A stretch of DNA of 64,000 nt, from positions 124,001 to 188,000 of the forward strand of contig CAJJDP010000048.1 in NCBI GenBank assembly GCA_905182995.1, given 5' to 3'. The notes under the pieces are model-generated. The model was not told where the DNA came from. It worked only from the letters and a program-made list of their open reading frames with translations, and ran no database searches. The stretch comes from Paramecium octaurelia. Its lineage: Eukaryota; Ciliophora; Oligohymenophorea; Peniculida; Parameciidae. A program made the translations under genes and the position numbers. The stretch's first letter is position 1, and the number at the start of each line of letters is the position of its first letter. Positions 40,997 to 56,271 of the stretch are shown one piece after another.

Positions 40997-42823
40997 ATGA
41001 AGGATGACAGGTTGACTCTCAGATAGATGATCAAGGACAGTAATTCAGAAATAATTTCATTAGTTACTACGTATAAGAAGAAGAATGGTATTAATATTCA
41101 TTTAATTTTATAGATCTAAGATTGTTATAATAAGAATTAAGAAAATTGTTGAATAAAGTCAAAGGCAAACAATAATAATAAACTCAGATATAATTTAATA
41201 CTAGGACATCAAAAGAAAACTAAGTAAATATATCTCAATCCAAAACCTCGCGAACTCCTTCAAGATAAACTGCAAGTATTTAAAAAAATAGAAATTTTGT
41301 AAGTCCACCTAAAAGATCTTTAAGCAGATAAACAAAATAGTCAATAATTCCTAAACAAGAAAACTCTCCAAGATTCAATGAAGATATAAAATAAAACAGT
41401 CCCAATTCTCCAGAATTTGAATTGTAAATATTTAAATCTTAATTATTTTCAGCGTTTCTCCAGATAAAATTGAATAACAAAGATAATAGTTGGAATAATT
41501 TGAACAAAAACTGAAGTAATATACTTAGGGGGAGAACTTCTAAAAATTATTCGATTAATAAGAGTATACAAAAAAGAGAGATGATATTGTTCTTGCTAGT
41601 TTTTAAAATGTATGTTAATTATTGTTAATTGCAGTTTACAAAAGATTAAACATGGATGTTTGTAGAACCTGATAAAGATAAGGAGAAAGAAAAAGAGAAA
41701 GAAAAAGAGAAAGAAGAAGATATATCATAATAATAGAATCATCATAGAAGATAGTATTCTTATATGTAAATGCCCAAAGATATTGGAATTCATCAACATC
41801 ATAATACTGAAATAATAGAAATTAAATTGTCAACTTTATCTAAAAAAGAACCATAACCAGAAAATTCATGTCAAGAAATGGGAACTGATCTTTAAAGATC
41901 TCAAGATGTTTAAAGTATTGGTTTTGGAAAACGCAATTCTGATGTACTAAGTTCTAAATAAGGAAAACAAGAAACAAACAATCAACAAATAATCAAGTAG
42001 AAGTACGAACATTAAAATGAAAACATTTATCAATCTCAAATATTAGACAAATATGAAGAAGATGAATATGTTTAATTTTAAAACACTTAAAATGAAAGAT
42101 AATAAACATAATAGTTTGTAGCTACTAATGATGAAGACTAATATAAACCCGTTATAACAGAAGACGACATCATGAAAAAATATGCAGACCTGTTTACTGC
42201 ACCTGACTTTTTGAAATAATGCAGGGCTACTTGTTAAACTCAGAAAACTATTGAATCATTTGCTGATAGTAGAAGCCTTAATTTCATAGTTCCTTGTCAA
42301 AGTATGGTGTGTCAGGATGTTGAAACTACGAAAAAAGGAAAATATTCCTTATTATCGCAATTAACAGCAGAATAGATATTTGATGAGATCTTTCCTGAAT
42401 CAACTTTATAGAAGATAAGCAAAGCATTTTTTAGATTCAAAATGGAGGTTGTGTTCCAATAATTGCATCATGATCCTTCTTAGGAGGAATTAGATGAAAT
42501 GTTTTATTAGGTTGATGTACAAAGAGATGGGTTTGTAGATGTTAATGAGATGGGGTAATTTTTAGACACAGTTTGTCCTAAATAAGATAGATAGATTTAC
42601 GAGAAAATCGATAAAAGGAACAAGGGATACTTTGATGAATAAGAATTGTGTTAGTAGTGTAACAAAACCGTTGCTAGATAATACTTTTAGGAATTAGATT
42701 TATTGAACACTAATAAAATAACATATTGGGAATATTATCTAAAGTAATATATAATATTAATATAGACGCACTACAATTATTGGTCAATAAGTTATTAATA
42801 TGATATAAAAAAGTTTAGATTGA
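40997..42823 (+). CDS. EF-hand protein with long low-complexity N-terminal part, 574 aa
   Basis: Exons 40997-41087, 41114-41423, 41453-41609, 41635-42743 and 42766-42823 (introns 26, 29, 25, 22 nt). The first 380 residues are Gln/Ser/Lys-rich with SP sites, a coiled-coil (DKIEQQRQQLEQFEQKLKQ) and a Lys/Glu repeat (KDKEKEKEKEKEKEE). The C-terminal 200 residues have paired EF-hands: DVQRDGFVDVNE is canonical, and KIDKRNKGYFDEQE is a divergent loop. It probably binds Ca2+ through the first loop. Partner unknown. The last intron is supported because it brings in a TGA; without it the frame runs into the next gene. Confidence 0.78.
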
Positions 42824-42867
42824 TTAAATGTTTTATATAAAATTATTAAATTTTTATTATATCGTTA

Positions 42868-43551
42868 ATGTTGACTTAGAAAGAATCATTAGGGAAGGAG
42901 CAAGACTTCAATTTGAATAAATTTCGAGATTCTTTGTATCTTAGAATGTCCAGTCCCAGTACCTTAAAAGTGAGTAGCACCCGCAAAGAGGATAGTTCTA
43001 TTAAGAAATCCTCCAAATCTTCTCTCTATACTGATTTTTAACATAGAAAAAGGTGGGCAACATATTTATTAATAGTGCTCCTTCATTTGATGAATTGCTT
43101 AAATCTATGAATCATGGCAATGGTAATACATAAATACAGAATGGATCAAATCAAAAAAAAGGTATAAATGATTCATCTAGAAAGATGAGTGGGTTATAAA
43201 ACAAAATAGGGAGTCTTGGTAACAATGAAATTAATTAGCTAACCAAATTAACTCAACCGTAATGTTATTATAAATTTTAGATTTATTAGTAATTAGCCCC
43301 TATATTAATCAACAAAGGCTTAACAAAAGAGAACCACATTCTCAAGCAGTATCACAGAAAATCCTGTTTTTAATAAAGGCTCTGGAAAAACTCTTTTGGA
43401 TAAATTATCCTTAAAAGAGTTGATAGAACTACGAAGTAAAGTTGATCATAGTACTTAATCGGAAGTTCATTAACTATCAGCTAATTATGTTTAAGAGTTA
43501 GTAAAACTGTCTTAAGTAATAACATAACAAGTAAAAAATGTTAAATATTGA
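42868..43551 (+). CDS. Hypothetical Ser/Lys/Gln-rich protein, 212 aa
   Basis: Exons 42868-43052, 43076-43258 and 43281-43551 (introns 23 and 22 nt). It starts 44 bp after the stop of the EF-hand gene. Ser/Lys/Asn-rich N-terminal two thirds with several SSP/SAPSF sites; the C-terminus is amphipathic helix (LLDKLSLKELIELRSK...VQELVKLSQVITQQVK). No family recognised. Confidence 0.7.
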
Positions 43552-43877
43552 TACTATGTATCCATCTACATTAATATCAAATATAATCATAATGTTTTTA
43601 AAAGTCTTCTTAGAATATTAGAATAAATAGTCAAACAATTTTTATGATATACTTAAACATCTATTATATGAATTTTTACTATTTCTTCATTAAGTCTGCA
43701 TATTATTTAAGCAAATAATCATATTTCAATGTATCAATTTACTTTTGCTAGAGATATGGAGTCAGATTTACTAGATTGGAGTAGAAAGGCAGTTTATTTT
43801 AAAAAAACCAAAATAAGCTCTCAAAAAGAGATTTATAATAGACATATTAATGAGATTAATAAAATAAAAATAAAGTA
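43552..43877. other. Intergenic, 326 bp
   Basis: Contains a frame MYQFTFARDMESDLLDWS... from about 43730 that overlaps the next gene's start in another frame. I treat it as chance. Confidence 0.35.
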
Positions 43878-44445
43878 ATGTTCAAGAACAACTTCTATTC
43901 ATATGTTGGTGGTACAAGATCAGACATTGCAATGAGCATTGAATCATACTTTGAAGTGATGGAAGTCCTTTTGGATTAATATTTAAGTAGAGAAGTAATG
44001 AATGGCTATCTAAAATCTGTAGATGTTGTTCAATTTCAAAAACTGCAGTCAAGTATTGAATGATATCGTTGTTTCTGCACCTTTGGCCTTTTTGCCATTC
44101 TCGCTAATAGGAACACAATGGTTGTTTGCAGGAGCCAATAGAAAAGGAGCCAATAAGGCTTATGGGCCAATCCTTGCATCTGTTCATATGTTGGTGTTAT
44201 GGAGAGCATATACTGCCCCAATTCCGAATAAACTGTTTACGAAGATCATTGCAGATCCAACTGTGGATGGCTAGTATATTAGGTATAAAATTATTAATCA
44301 ATTAAGAACATAATTGTCTGTAATGAAACCTGGGTTGTGGTCAGTATTAAGCAGAGAGCTGTATCACAAGGGATACAGATTCCCAGAGATGTTGGAATTC
44401 AAGACTGCTACTGAATTCCCAACAGGGTTTGTTAAGCCATATTGA
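43878..44445 (+). CDS. Small probable membrane protein, 179 aa
   Basis: Exons 43878-43994 and 44023-44445, with a 28-nt intron. After a soluble N-terminus (MFKNNFYSYVGGTRSDIAM) come two hydrophobic segments, VVSAPLAFLPFSLIGTQWLF and YGPILASVHMLVLW, separated by a positively charged loop (GANRKGANKAYG). A conserved-looking C-terminus follows (GYRFPEMLEFKTATEFPTGF). Composition (Trp, Gly, Pro, Arg) is typical of a conserved protein, and a ciliate-specific mitochondrial inner-membrane subunit is one possibility, but I cannot identify it. Confidence 0.75.
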
Positions 44446-44516
44446 TGGGTACATAATATATAAAATATATCCAAAATTTAATACAATTTTTTTATTAATA
44501 TAAAATATATTAGTAA

Positions 44517-47862
<3,346 letters not shown>

Positions 47863-47970
47863 ATAATAGAAAATAAGAAAATAGATTGATTCTCTAACAC
47901 AATTTTATGCTAAAATATACTAAACTTATTCGAAGATGTAGTGAATAAATTTTTCGTTTAGTAAAAATCA

Positions 47971-48828
47971 TCATTCATCTTTTGTTAAATTTACAATTTT
48001 GTAATCCCTCCCACAGTTTTCTCTGAACTTTAAAAAATTCAATCTCTCTATATTCACTTTAATATTCGTTGGCTGTTAACTTAGGATTCTTTCAAAAGTA
48101 TCAAGTCTTTAAGTTTCACATCTTTTTTTGCATTTCCAATCTTTCGATAGATGGAAAGATAAATTCATTTTATCTCCTATAATAGTATTAGTATTGTTGA
48201 ACTCAAGACTTTCATTCTAATTACGATATTTGTCATAACCTAACATTAATTTATAAAATTAACTTAGGTTTCTTTGCTTATGTTATGTTAAGGTTTCACT
48301 CTTATGTAGATTTTCCAAAATTCTTTTTTTTCTATTTAAGAAATTTACATCCTACCTCAAAGACCTATGTAATTCTTATTCCTTTTTAACCAATTATAAT
48401 TCTTTAACTCTCTCTTTAGGTTCTATTGGTATTCCTTAATCTTTAGAATAATCTAACTTATCGGCTTGGTAATGAAATGAATAATTTTTTTATTTAAAAT
48501 CGTTTCTGATATTTTCAAATATATCACTATGAAATTGAGTTTACTTTTATCCAAATATCTTTAGATTGCAATTTTAATCCTCCTTAAATCTTGGATAATT
48601 TTCTATAAAAAAGTAATCAGGTTTTGTAGGTCCTCTCTTTATTGGATATAATTCTGATTAATTTTATGAAGATTTTTCAAGTCTTTTAGAAAAAGTTGAT
48701 GTCTTCAAGAAATTATCAAATTTAGAGGTTGGATTATCAATTCGATCCTAAACATCTAATACTGGTTTTTGTCTAAGATTCCTGTATTACTTTGTAAAAT
48801 CTAAATAAGAGTTTTTTAGCTTGCTCAT
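47971..48828 (-). CDS. Hypothetical protein, 285 aa
   Basis: Single exon from ATG 48828 to TGA 47971, convergent with the AGC kinase gene (108 bp between stops). Lys/Glu/Asn-rich and mostly hydrophilic. It includes RGPTKPDYFFIENYPRF, a coiled-coil-like centre (KERVKELQLVKKEQELHRSL) and a C-terminal NCGRDYKIVNLTKDE. No TM segment or signal. No family recognised; a cytoskeletal or axonemal protein is possible. Confidence 0.75.
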
Positions 48829-49260
48829 AACAATAATTTTTATATTATAATAAATTTTAACATGTATCCATAATTATAAAGCAACCTAAGATTTAAGTAG
48901 CAAATATATAATATAATCAACTCTTGAGATTTCTATTATAAGAATATATTGTTTAGAACAATATTTAGCTTTTGTAATTTGGTTATGTAAAGTATAATAA
49001 CCATCCCTCCTCAAGAATTCTTCAGATAAATAAGTATTCAAATTATAAATTTAATAAATAACTCACATCGTGATGTAATTAAAATAAATTAACATGTTTC
49101 TTTACTTAAGACGTAATAGATTATAGATGATATGTAAATAAATCCTTAGAAGATTAAAAATCGAAAATTAAGCCTATTAGAATTAAATTAATCTGTTTTT
49201 TTTTCAAAATTTTTCACAATAAAATTCATTTTAATACTTAGAAACTAAAATAATTTTATT
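48829..49260. other. Intergenic, 432 bp (divergent)
   Basis: AT-rich, no coding character or repeat recognised. Confidence 0.4.
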
Positions 49261-50254
49261 ATGAATAAATCAATTATTCTTTAGATATTCAGTGGATCAA
49301 AGAGCAATTAAATTTAGTCTTAAGATTACATAAATATTCCAAAATTTGGCTCAAATGATTCATAAACTCTTTTGAAAGAGATGAGTAAAAATTAAGATAA
49401 AAATGAAGAATCTGGGAAGGTTTAATTCTCTGTTTAATACTCAGTATTTGAAAATGAAATTGAAAAAGACAGCACAGAGAACTTAGGTTAAGGCAATAAA
49501 CTTGCTTACCCAAATCCAATAAAACAAATAAGAATTCCATTTGATAAAGTTTAATTTATTCTATAGCCAATTATAAATGAGGGTATATTACAATGTCAAA
49601 TTCGTAAAATTAGATTTTCAAATTAGAATTCAAAATATGAAATGTCTATTTTTGATTACCCAATGTTGACTGCTGAATAAGTAGACGCAAAATAAAAAAA
49701 GAAAATTATTTTTAAGTCATCTGGAATAAATTACTTTGCTGGCAAATTAAAATGGGATAAATATGGCTAAAATTTTATATTTCTGGATAACAAAATAAAT
49801 CCTAAGAAATGTTCTACAATTAGTATGCATAGATTATGCATTGGAGGAGCTAACTATTAAAAAAATGGATTGAAGAAACCCCACAAAATTAGAGTAATTA
49901 AATTATGGAAATTAGGTATACTTACCCGAAATAACCTAAAGTAATTAGATGTTTGAATACCGGTAACAAAAGTTTCAATATTTTGAGAGTAAACCAAAAA
50001 ATTTTTAGGAATTTTAGAATCGAGAAGCAGAATATTGTCCAGAAGCAAAGATGTTTGTTTTACCATTTTACAATAGAGCTTTGATAGCGTCGTCTAAAAA
50101 TTTATAATTGTGCCAAAAAGATAATAATAAAGTTTTTTTTCTTTTGGGGAAAATTGATAAAGGATTATACAATCTCGATTTCTAATGGCCGATCTCACCT
50201 TTGCAGGCCTTTTAGATAGCAATGTCATGTTTCGTATCTAGAGCTACTGATTGA
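49261..50254 (+). CDS. Divergent Tubby-domain protein, 323 aa
   Basis: Exons 49261-49893 and 49916-50254 (22-nt intron). The N-terminal 90 residues are low-complexity. From about residue 95 the Tubby fold is recognisable but worn: ILQCQIRKIRF (for LQCTIxRDKSG), INYFAGKLKW (for FVGKLRSNF), INPKK, HKIRVYLPEI, and the C-terminal GLYNLDFQWPISPLQAFQIA that closes the barrel on the central helix. The R-D-K-S-G phosphoinositide-binding stretch is not conserved. It sits 42 bp before a canonical Tubby gene, so it is probably a diverged tandem duplicate that may have lost PIP2 binding (inference). Confidence 0.85.
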
Positions 50255-50296
50255 TTTAATAATTGATATTTACATTATCAATTAATATATTCTAAT

Positions 50297-52090
50297 ATGT
50301 TCCTTAATCCTTAACTCATAGAAGATGCTTAGGAATCTGCCAACCAAAATCCTTAATCTAATTAAAGATAATAACCGAAAGGTCGATCTAATGTCACTAA
50401 GTTTTAAGCGAAAACAAAAGAAGAGCCCAAATAAGAAAGTAAGCCCTTGAGTAGAATTTAATAAGTAATTATCGATTTAAGAGTTACAGAAAGAGATAGA
50501 AATACAAAAGAAATATGGAGAATATGAAATCAAATAGAATGATGAAATGGTGGAAAGTTTAGTTTAATTTAATTCAGATCCAGAATTGGAAGACACAATA
50601 AAATATACAAATCCGTTAGTAGATACTCAAAATAAATAGGAGGAACAAAAGGTATAAAGCTATCAATTTATTTATAGCCTCAATAATATACGAAACCTCT
50701 GCCTACATTAGAATTTTAAGAGCTAAGTGTATTATAGAACAATAAACAATACAAAAAAAAACTTGGTCAAAACGAGTCTACCTATGATCAAGATTTCGAA
50801 TTAGAAATTGAGAAAGTAAGCATCAATGTATATTTAAGTTCGCTATTATTGGAAATAATCATAACCAATATTATGAGCCTGGACAATAATTAAGCCAAGA
50901 TGATTCTTTACCTCAACTCTCAAAGCAAAATCATACAATTCAATTTGTGTAAAGTGAAGATTAGGAAACCAAACCAAAAGAAAATATTGCTAAAGATGAT
51001 GAGATGATAATTTAAAAATAGACAAATTAAGAAGAGGAGAATATAATATAAAATAATAATAATTATCAGGAGTTCTCAGAAATTATACTTCTAGATTAAG
51101 ATGAGAATGTGGATGATTCTGGATTGTTGTCTCAGTATTAATAAGATAAAAGGAAAGAATTGAAATAGCAGAATGATAAAGTTTAAATGGATCTCACTAA
51201 TGATACATCTGAAATTATAGAATAATAACAGAATATGCAATAATTCCAATAAGTAATTTAGGAATAACCGAAATAAACTTGTCCATATCCAAAGCCTCTC
51301 CCATCCATTGAGTTTCCCCACGGTAAGAAGCATTTTCTTTTAAATCCTGCTCCCAAAGGAGGGATGATCCAATGTACAATCAAGAGAGATAGAAGTGGAA
51401 TGAACAGATTTTACCCAAAATATCATCTTCATATATCAAATGGGTTTTTGTATTTGATGAGTGCAAAAAAGAGAGCTTGTAATAATACAAGCAATTATAT
51501 CATCTCTATGTCAAGAGAGGACTTGGATAAGGGAAATAATTTCATTGGCAAAGTAAGAAGTAATTTCATGGGAACCGAATTTGTATTATATGATGCAGGG
51601 TTGAATCCTGATAAAACAAAAGATCAATCTAAACTTCGATAACAACTTGGCATCGTTTAATATGAAAGCAATATTCTAGGATCCAAAGGACCAAGAAAAA
51701 TGGTGGTATCTAATTCTTCTTATTAAGGTTTTATTGCCAAATTTGGATGCCGAAGATTAACTTTATGTTTTCAAACCAACTAATTCTAAGGATGGAATAC
51801 TGAAGGAATTTTAAAATAACAACAGAAATCATATCGTTACATATGTCAATCGGCCTCCTTAATGGAATAGCAAACATAAGGCTTTTGTTCTTAATTTCTA
51901 CTAAAGAGTAGATAAACCAAGTGTCAAAAATTTTCAACTCATTGTAGATAATAAGGAGGACAATATTTTGCTGTAATTTGGGAGAGTTGGAGATGATCTT
52001 TTTAATTTAGATTTCTAATATCCTATTACTCCTTTACAGGCATTTTAAATTGCATTAACCAGTTTTGACTACAAAATTGCATGTGAATGA
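50297..52090 (+). CDS. Tubby-like protein (TULP), 565 aa
   Basis: Exons 50297-50464, 50490-50651, 50678-50815, 50839-51705 and 51728-52090 (introns 25, 26, 23, 22 nt). About 340 residues of Gln/Glu/Asn-rich N-terminus precede a complete Tubby domain: MIQCTIKRDRSGMNRFYPKY, KKRACNNTSNYIIS, NFIGKVRSNFMGTEFVLYDAG, KMVVLLPNL, RPPQWNSKHKAFVLNFYQRV, SVKNFQLIV, LQFGRVGDDLFNLDFQYPI, LQAFQIALTSFDYKIACE. These are the hallmarks of TULPs, including the Lys/Arg pair of KRDRSG thought to hold PI(4,5)P2. In animals TULP3 brings membrane proteins into cilia together with IFT-A; a similar ciliary role is plausible here. Confidence 0.96.
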
Positions 52091-52140
52091 ATTGTTTTGT
52101 CATTAAATAAATAAATAAATTATATATTCATTCAATAAAG

Positions 52141-52530
52141 ATGTAAAATAAACCTCTAGATTGGATATGTATTGGATGCAAAAACCTCAACTATTCCTTC
52201 AGGAAGTATTGCAATCGTTGCCACACATTTTCAAGGGATGCTCCTGGCACTAAATTTATTCCTCTTGAATAAACCAGCATTATCGAAACATTAAAATTAT
52301 AAGAACCTGATCTTAAAGGCAGTGGACATAGTACTGCTGACAGTGTAGAAAGTAACACACAAGATTATAATGCATTCCATCAAGCTCTTTTCTTAGAAAA
52401 TTTGTCATACACATAATAAGAAACAGTAAAATAAAACTTCGATTTCATGAAACAATGTAGAGTCTGTACAACTCAAAACTACTTTTACTAATCTAAGTGT
52501 AAATAGTGTGGGTTTAGAATATCTTATTGA
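52141..52530 (+). CDS. RanBP2-type zinc-finger protein, 129 aa
   Basis: Single exon. Residues 5-30 read DWICIGCKNLNYSFRKYCNR followed by CHT, matching the RanBP2/ZRANB2 pattern W-x-C-x2-C-x3-N-x6-C-x2-C. A second, looser CxxC...CxxCG pair is at the C-terminus (CRVCTTQNYFYQSKCKQCGF). RanBP2 fingers of this type bind single-stranded RNA or ubiquitin; the N and paired aromatic pattern favours RNA (inference). It starts 50 bp after the Tubby stop. Confidence 0.85.
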
Positions 52531-53148
52531 TTCTAAATTCTCTTTCAATATTTTATGATTATTCATATTTATTTCTTCTTCTAAAGTTAAAACTATAAAA
52601 TTAACTATTTCATTAATCGAATTATAATAATTTATATAATTCTTGAATTTAATCTTCTTTCAATATATATTTGCTTTTTTTTCTATTGTAAATTTTAAAA
52701 TTCCGATGTTCCTAAACTTTAACTTTATCTAATTATTTGTTGTATCTCTAATTTTTGAATAAGGGTTTTATTTTTTATGTTATTTATGATTATTTAATAT
52801 TATTAGATGGGGGAAATGCAATAAAATATGTTAAATACATTAAACTCCTTAGCTTTACCATTTTTTTATAATTTAGTCTACATATTTTATTATCATTATT
52901 TCAAATTCATCATCAGCATTAAAAACAGTTTATCCCTTAAATGATATAGGATAGAATATGAAATATTTAAAATGTATTGATCTTCGAGAATCAAAATTTC
53001 ACCATTAAAGCTATTGATTTGGATTCTGCTTAAGATAGGTACATCTAACTATTCAATTGAAGAATCAGTAAACTAAAAGGTTTTAATTCTTAAAGTATTT
53101 AATTGTAATAATATCCAATTCCAATTATTGTTTCATTTAAAAATTAAT
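52531..53148. other. Intergenic, 618 bp, with kinase-like remnant
   Basis: Mostly AT-rich. Around 52965-53035 a short frame reads NQNFTIKAIDLDSAQDR, which resembles the beta-3 (ATP-lysine) strand of a kinase, but I find no start codon or clean continuation. It may be a gene remnant. Confidence 0.4.
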
Positions 53149-54358
53149 ATGTAAAATGATAATTCTATAAAAAGTAAAAAAAGCGAAAATCCAGAATAAA
53201 ACAAATTCTCTTTGGAAAGGGATTTTCCTTACGTTGTTAAATAATATTAAAATAATTACACTTAATATCAAGCTCAAAAGGTTAAGAACTACTATGAAAA
53301 CATAAAAAATAAAAATATTTTCATAAAGCATGATTTTTATATAAACAAACCAAATGATTTAAAAGATGATGAGAACAATGCCACTTATTAATATTACCTA
53401 TTTAATCATCTTCATATACTACCACTTAGAATATTTATTTAAAAGCTGAATAAAAATAAAATAGATGAGATATAAAAGAAGATAGTTGAAATATTAATTT
53501 CAAGTATTATTTTCGAATATAGATTAATTTGGACTGACCATTAATTACATCACAACAATATAAGTGCTGAAAATATTTTAATAACATCAAATAAAAGTTT
53601 TTATTTTGCAAATACATTTTCATTAATAGATGTGAGATTTATAAATTTCGGTATATCAATGGAATCTTAATAAGTTTAGTAATAAAAAGATTATTAAGAT
53701 CTTAACAAATTAATATAAGAGTTATATCAGCTTATTAATAGTAAAAAAGCATTCACTTAACTATATTTTGATGATAAAACTAATTAGAGTGTCCAACTCA
53801 CTCGTTTAAATAAGAAGGATAAAAATACAAATATTTTTGATATATCTTGGAATTAAGACAAGATTACAGCTTTGAATAAGCTATTTTAGGAAAATAATAA
53901 TGGTGTTCAATTAACTCATTCAGTTTTAAAATCAATTTTTTAATAATATTTTTATCTATATCCTGCTTAGAACGATGAAGCATTTGATAAATTAACTAAA
54001 CAGTTCACCAATTTATATTAAAAAATTGGCTCCCTTTAAAATACTTATAAGAATGAAATATTAAATGTTCAGAATACATTAAATTTATACATCAAACAGA
54101 ATTATTGCTTAGAGATTTCAATAGATAGTGAATTGCTTTAAAATTTTGATAAAAATGTTTTTGATAAAATAGTTTATTTAGCGAATTTTAAATAAGGTGC
54201 AATCTAAGAAATTGAAAAAATCTTAGATAATGAGTATGAAAGAACCTTGTCAGATGCTAAAAAATAAATATAAAATCATTTTTAATCCGAATTGGAAATT
54301 TTCATTTACAATCTTTATTGCGATTTAATTTGATTTAATATATATATTAATAATATAA
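53033..54358. repeat. 1327-bp direct duplication, copy 1 (ends at N)
   Basis: Sequence from AGATAGGTAC at 53033 to TAATATAA at 54358 recurs without visible difference at 54360-55685. The two copies are separated by exactly one undetermined base at 54359. Confidence 0.95.
53149..54333 (+). CDS. Divergent kinase-like protein (probable pseudokinase), 394 aa, assembly copy 1
   Basis: Single exon from ATG 53149 to TGA 54331. The catalytic-loop region reads LHHNNISAENILI, aligning with [11 protein letters not shown]; the Arg is replaced, the Asp by Asn. The DFG equivalent is INFGIS (Asn for Asp). The ATP-Lys strand may be YVVKQYQ. A long helical C-terminus (NQxDKI..., EEIEKILDNEYERTLSDAKK) ends in FIYNLYCDLI. 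Loss of both catalytic Asp residues argues for a non-catalytic pseudokinase. The gene lies inside a block repeated identically at 54360-55686. Confidence 0.7.
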
Positions 54359-54359
54359 N
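54359..54359. other. Assembly gap (single N)
   Basis: The only undetermined base in the window; it marks the contig junction. Confidence 0.98.
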
Positions 54360-55686
54360 AGATAGGTACATCTAACTATTCAATTGAAGAATCAGTAAAC
54401 TAAAAGGTTTTAATTCTTAAAGTATTTAATTGTAATAATATCCAATTCCAATTATTGTTTCATTTAAAAATTAATATGTAAAATGATAATTCTATAAAAA
54501 GTAAAAAAAGCGAAAATCCAGAATAAAACAAATTCTCTTTGGAAAGGGATTTTCCTTACGTTGTTAAATAATATTAAAATAATTACACTTAATATCAAGC
54601 TCAAAAGGTTAAGAACTACTATGAAAACATAAAAAATAAAAATATTTTCATAAAGCATGATTTTTATATAAACAAACCAAATGATTTAAAAGATGATGAG
54701 AACAATGCCACTTATTAATATTACCTATTTAATCATCTTCATATACTACCACTTAGAATATTTATTTAAAAGCTGAATAAAAATAAAATAGATGAGATAT
54801 AAAAGAAGATAGTTGAAATATTAATTTCAAGTATTATTTTCGAATATAGATTAATTTGGACTGACCATTAATTACATCACAACAATATAAGTGCTGAAAA
54901 TATTTTAATAACATCAAATAAAAGTTTTTATTTTGCAAATACATTTTCATTAATAGATGTGAGATTTATAAATTTCGGTATATCAATGGAATCTTAATAA
55001 GTTTAGTAATAAAAAGATTATTAAGATCTTAACAAATTAATATAAGAGTTATATCAGCTTATTAATAGTAAAAAAGCATTCACTTAACTATATTTTGATG
55101 ATAAAACTAATTAGAGTGTCCAACTCACTCGTTTAAATAAGAAGGATAAAAATACAAATATTTTTGATATATCTTGGAATTAAGACAAGATTACAGCTTT
55201 GAATAAGCTATTTTAGGAAAATAATAATGGTGTTCAATTAACTCATTCAGTTTTAAAATCAATTTTTTAATAATATTTTTATCTATATCCTGCTTAGAAC
55301 GATGAAGCATTTGATAAATTAACTAAACAGTTCACCAATTTATATTAAAAAATTGGCTCCCTTTAAAATACTTATAAGAATGAAATATTAAATGTTCAGA
55401 ATACATTAAATTTATACATCAAACAGAATTATTGCTTAGAGATTTCAATAGATAGTGAATTGCTTTAAAATTTTGATAAAAATGTTTTTGATAAAATAGT
55501 TTATTTAGCGAATTTTAAATAAGGTGCAATCTAAGAAATTGAAAAAATCTTAGATAATGAGTATGAAAGAACCTTGTCAGATGCTAAAAAATAAATATAA
55601 AATCATTTTTAATCCGAATTGGAAATTTTCATTTACAATCTTTATTGCGATTTAATTTGATTTAATATATATATTAATAATATAAA
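54360..55686. repeat. 1327-bp direct duplication, copy 2 (starts after N)
   Basis: See copy 1. Sequence then continues uniquely into ATTACTTCATC at 55687. The arrangement (identical block, N, identical block) is the signature of two contigs overlapping by 1.3 kb but placed end to end. Confidence 0.95.
54476..55660 (+). CDS. Same kinase-like gene, assembly copy 2
   Basis: Identical, as far as I can read, to 53149-54333 shifted by 1327 bp. It follows an N and is best explained as the other side of an unmerged contig overlap; count it as one gene, not two. Confidence 0.65.
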
Positions 55687-56271
55687 AATTACTTCATCAA
55701 AGTTTAGAATTCTTAAAGTATTCGACAACTTCTTTAATTTTGTTGAAAGTTTCGAGGTAAATATCTATATTTTAATTTTAACTTAAATCAAAGGATAATT
55801 TTATTTATCATTTGAGTATGGCTAAAATATATATTCTAATTGAATTTCTTTTTATGGCTTATTCTTTATTTACAACTAAGAATAATCTAAAATCCATAAT
55901 ATTCATGCTAACACTTATTACATCCTGTTCCTAAGAGTTTTAATATTTCATAATTGTATACTTCAAAGAGGATTTAAAAGATCAATAATTTAGTTAAAGA
56001 AGTTTCAAAAATTTTGAAATAGAATCTTTAAAAATGAAAAGAAATTCAAAAGTGATAGATAGATTAGCCGTTTAATTAATTGTTAGTAAGAAGATATCAA
56101 TATTTTTTAAGAATATTTTTAATCTATATTGAGGAATGTGTATATCTTTATAATTTCCTTCTTACTTTTATTTAACAACAAATTCAATTTTTGATTAAAG
56201 TTAATAACACTTAGAATATAATTAAAAGGGTTAGAGTAATTTGAATTCAAAAAATGAATTAAAATTAACAA
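55687..56271. other. 585 bp with possible gene remnant
   Basis: A frame without TGA (SSKFRILKVFDNFFNFVESFE, then after a possible GTAAAT...AAAG intron, YHLSMAKIYILIEFLFMAYS) runs to about 56130 but has no start codon. It resembles a worn kinase hinge region. It could be the 3' remainder of a second kinase-like gene interrupted by the assembly problem. No firm call. Confidence 0.35.

Noticed and set aside
43730..43950. Small frame MYQFTFARDMESDLLDW...
   Set aside because: Overlaps the start of the supported gene at 43878 in another frame; likely chance.
53137..53331. Minus-strand hydrophobic ORF, found twice (also 54464-54658)
   Set aside because: Antisense of the AT-rich start of the kinase-like gene, and the second occurrence is the assembly duplicate.
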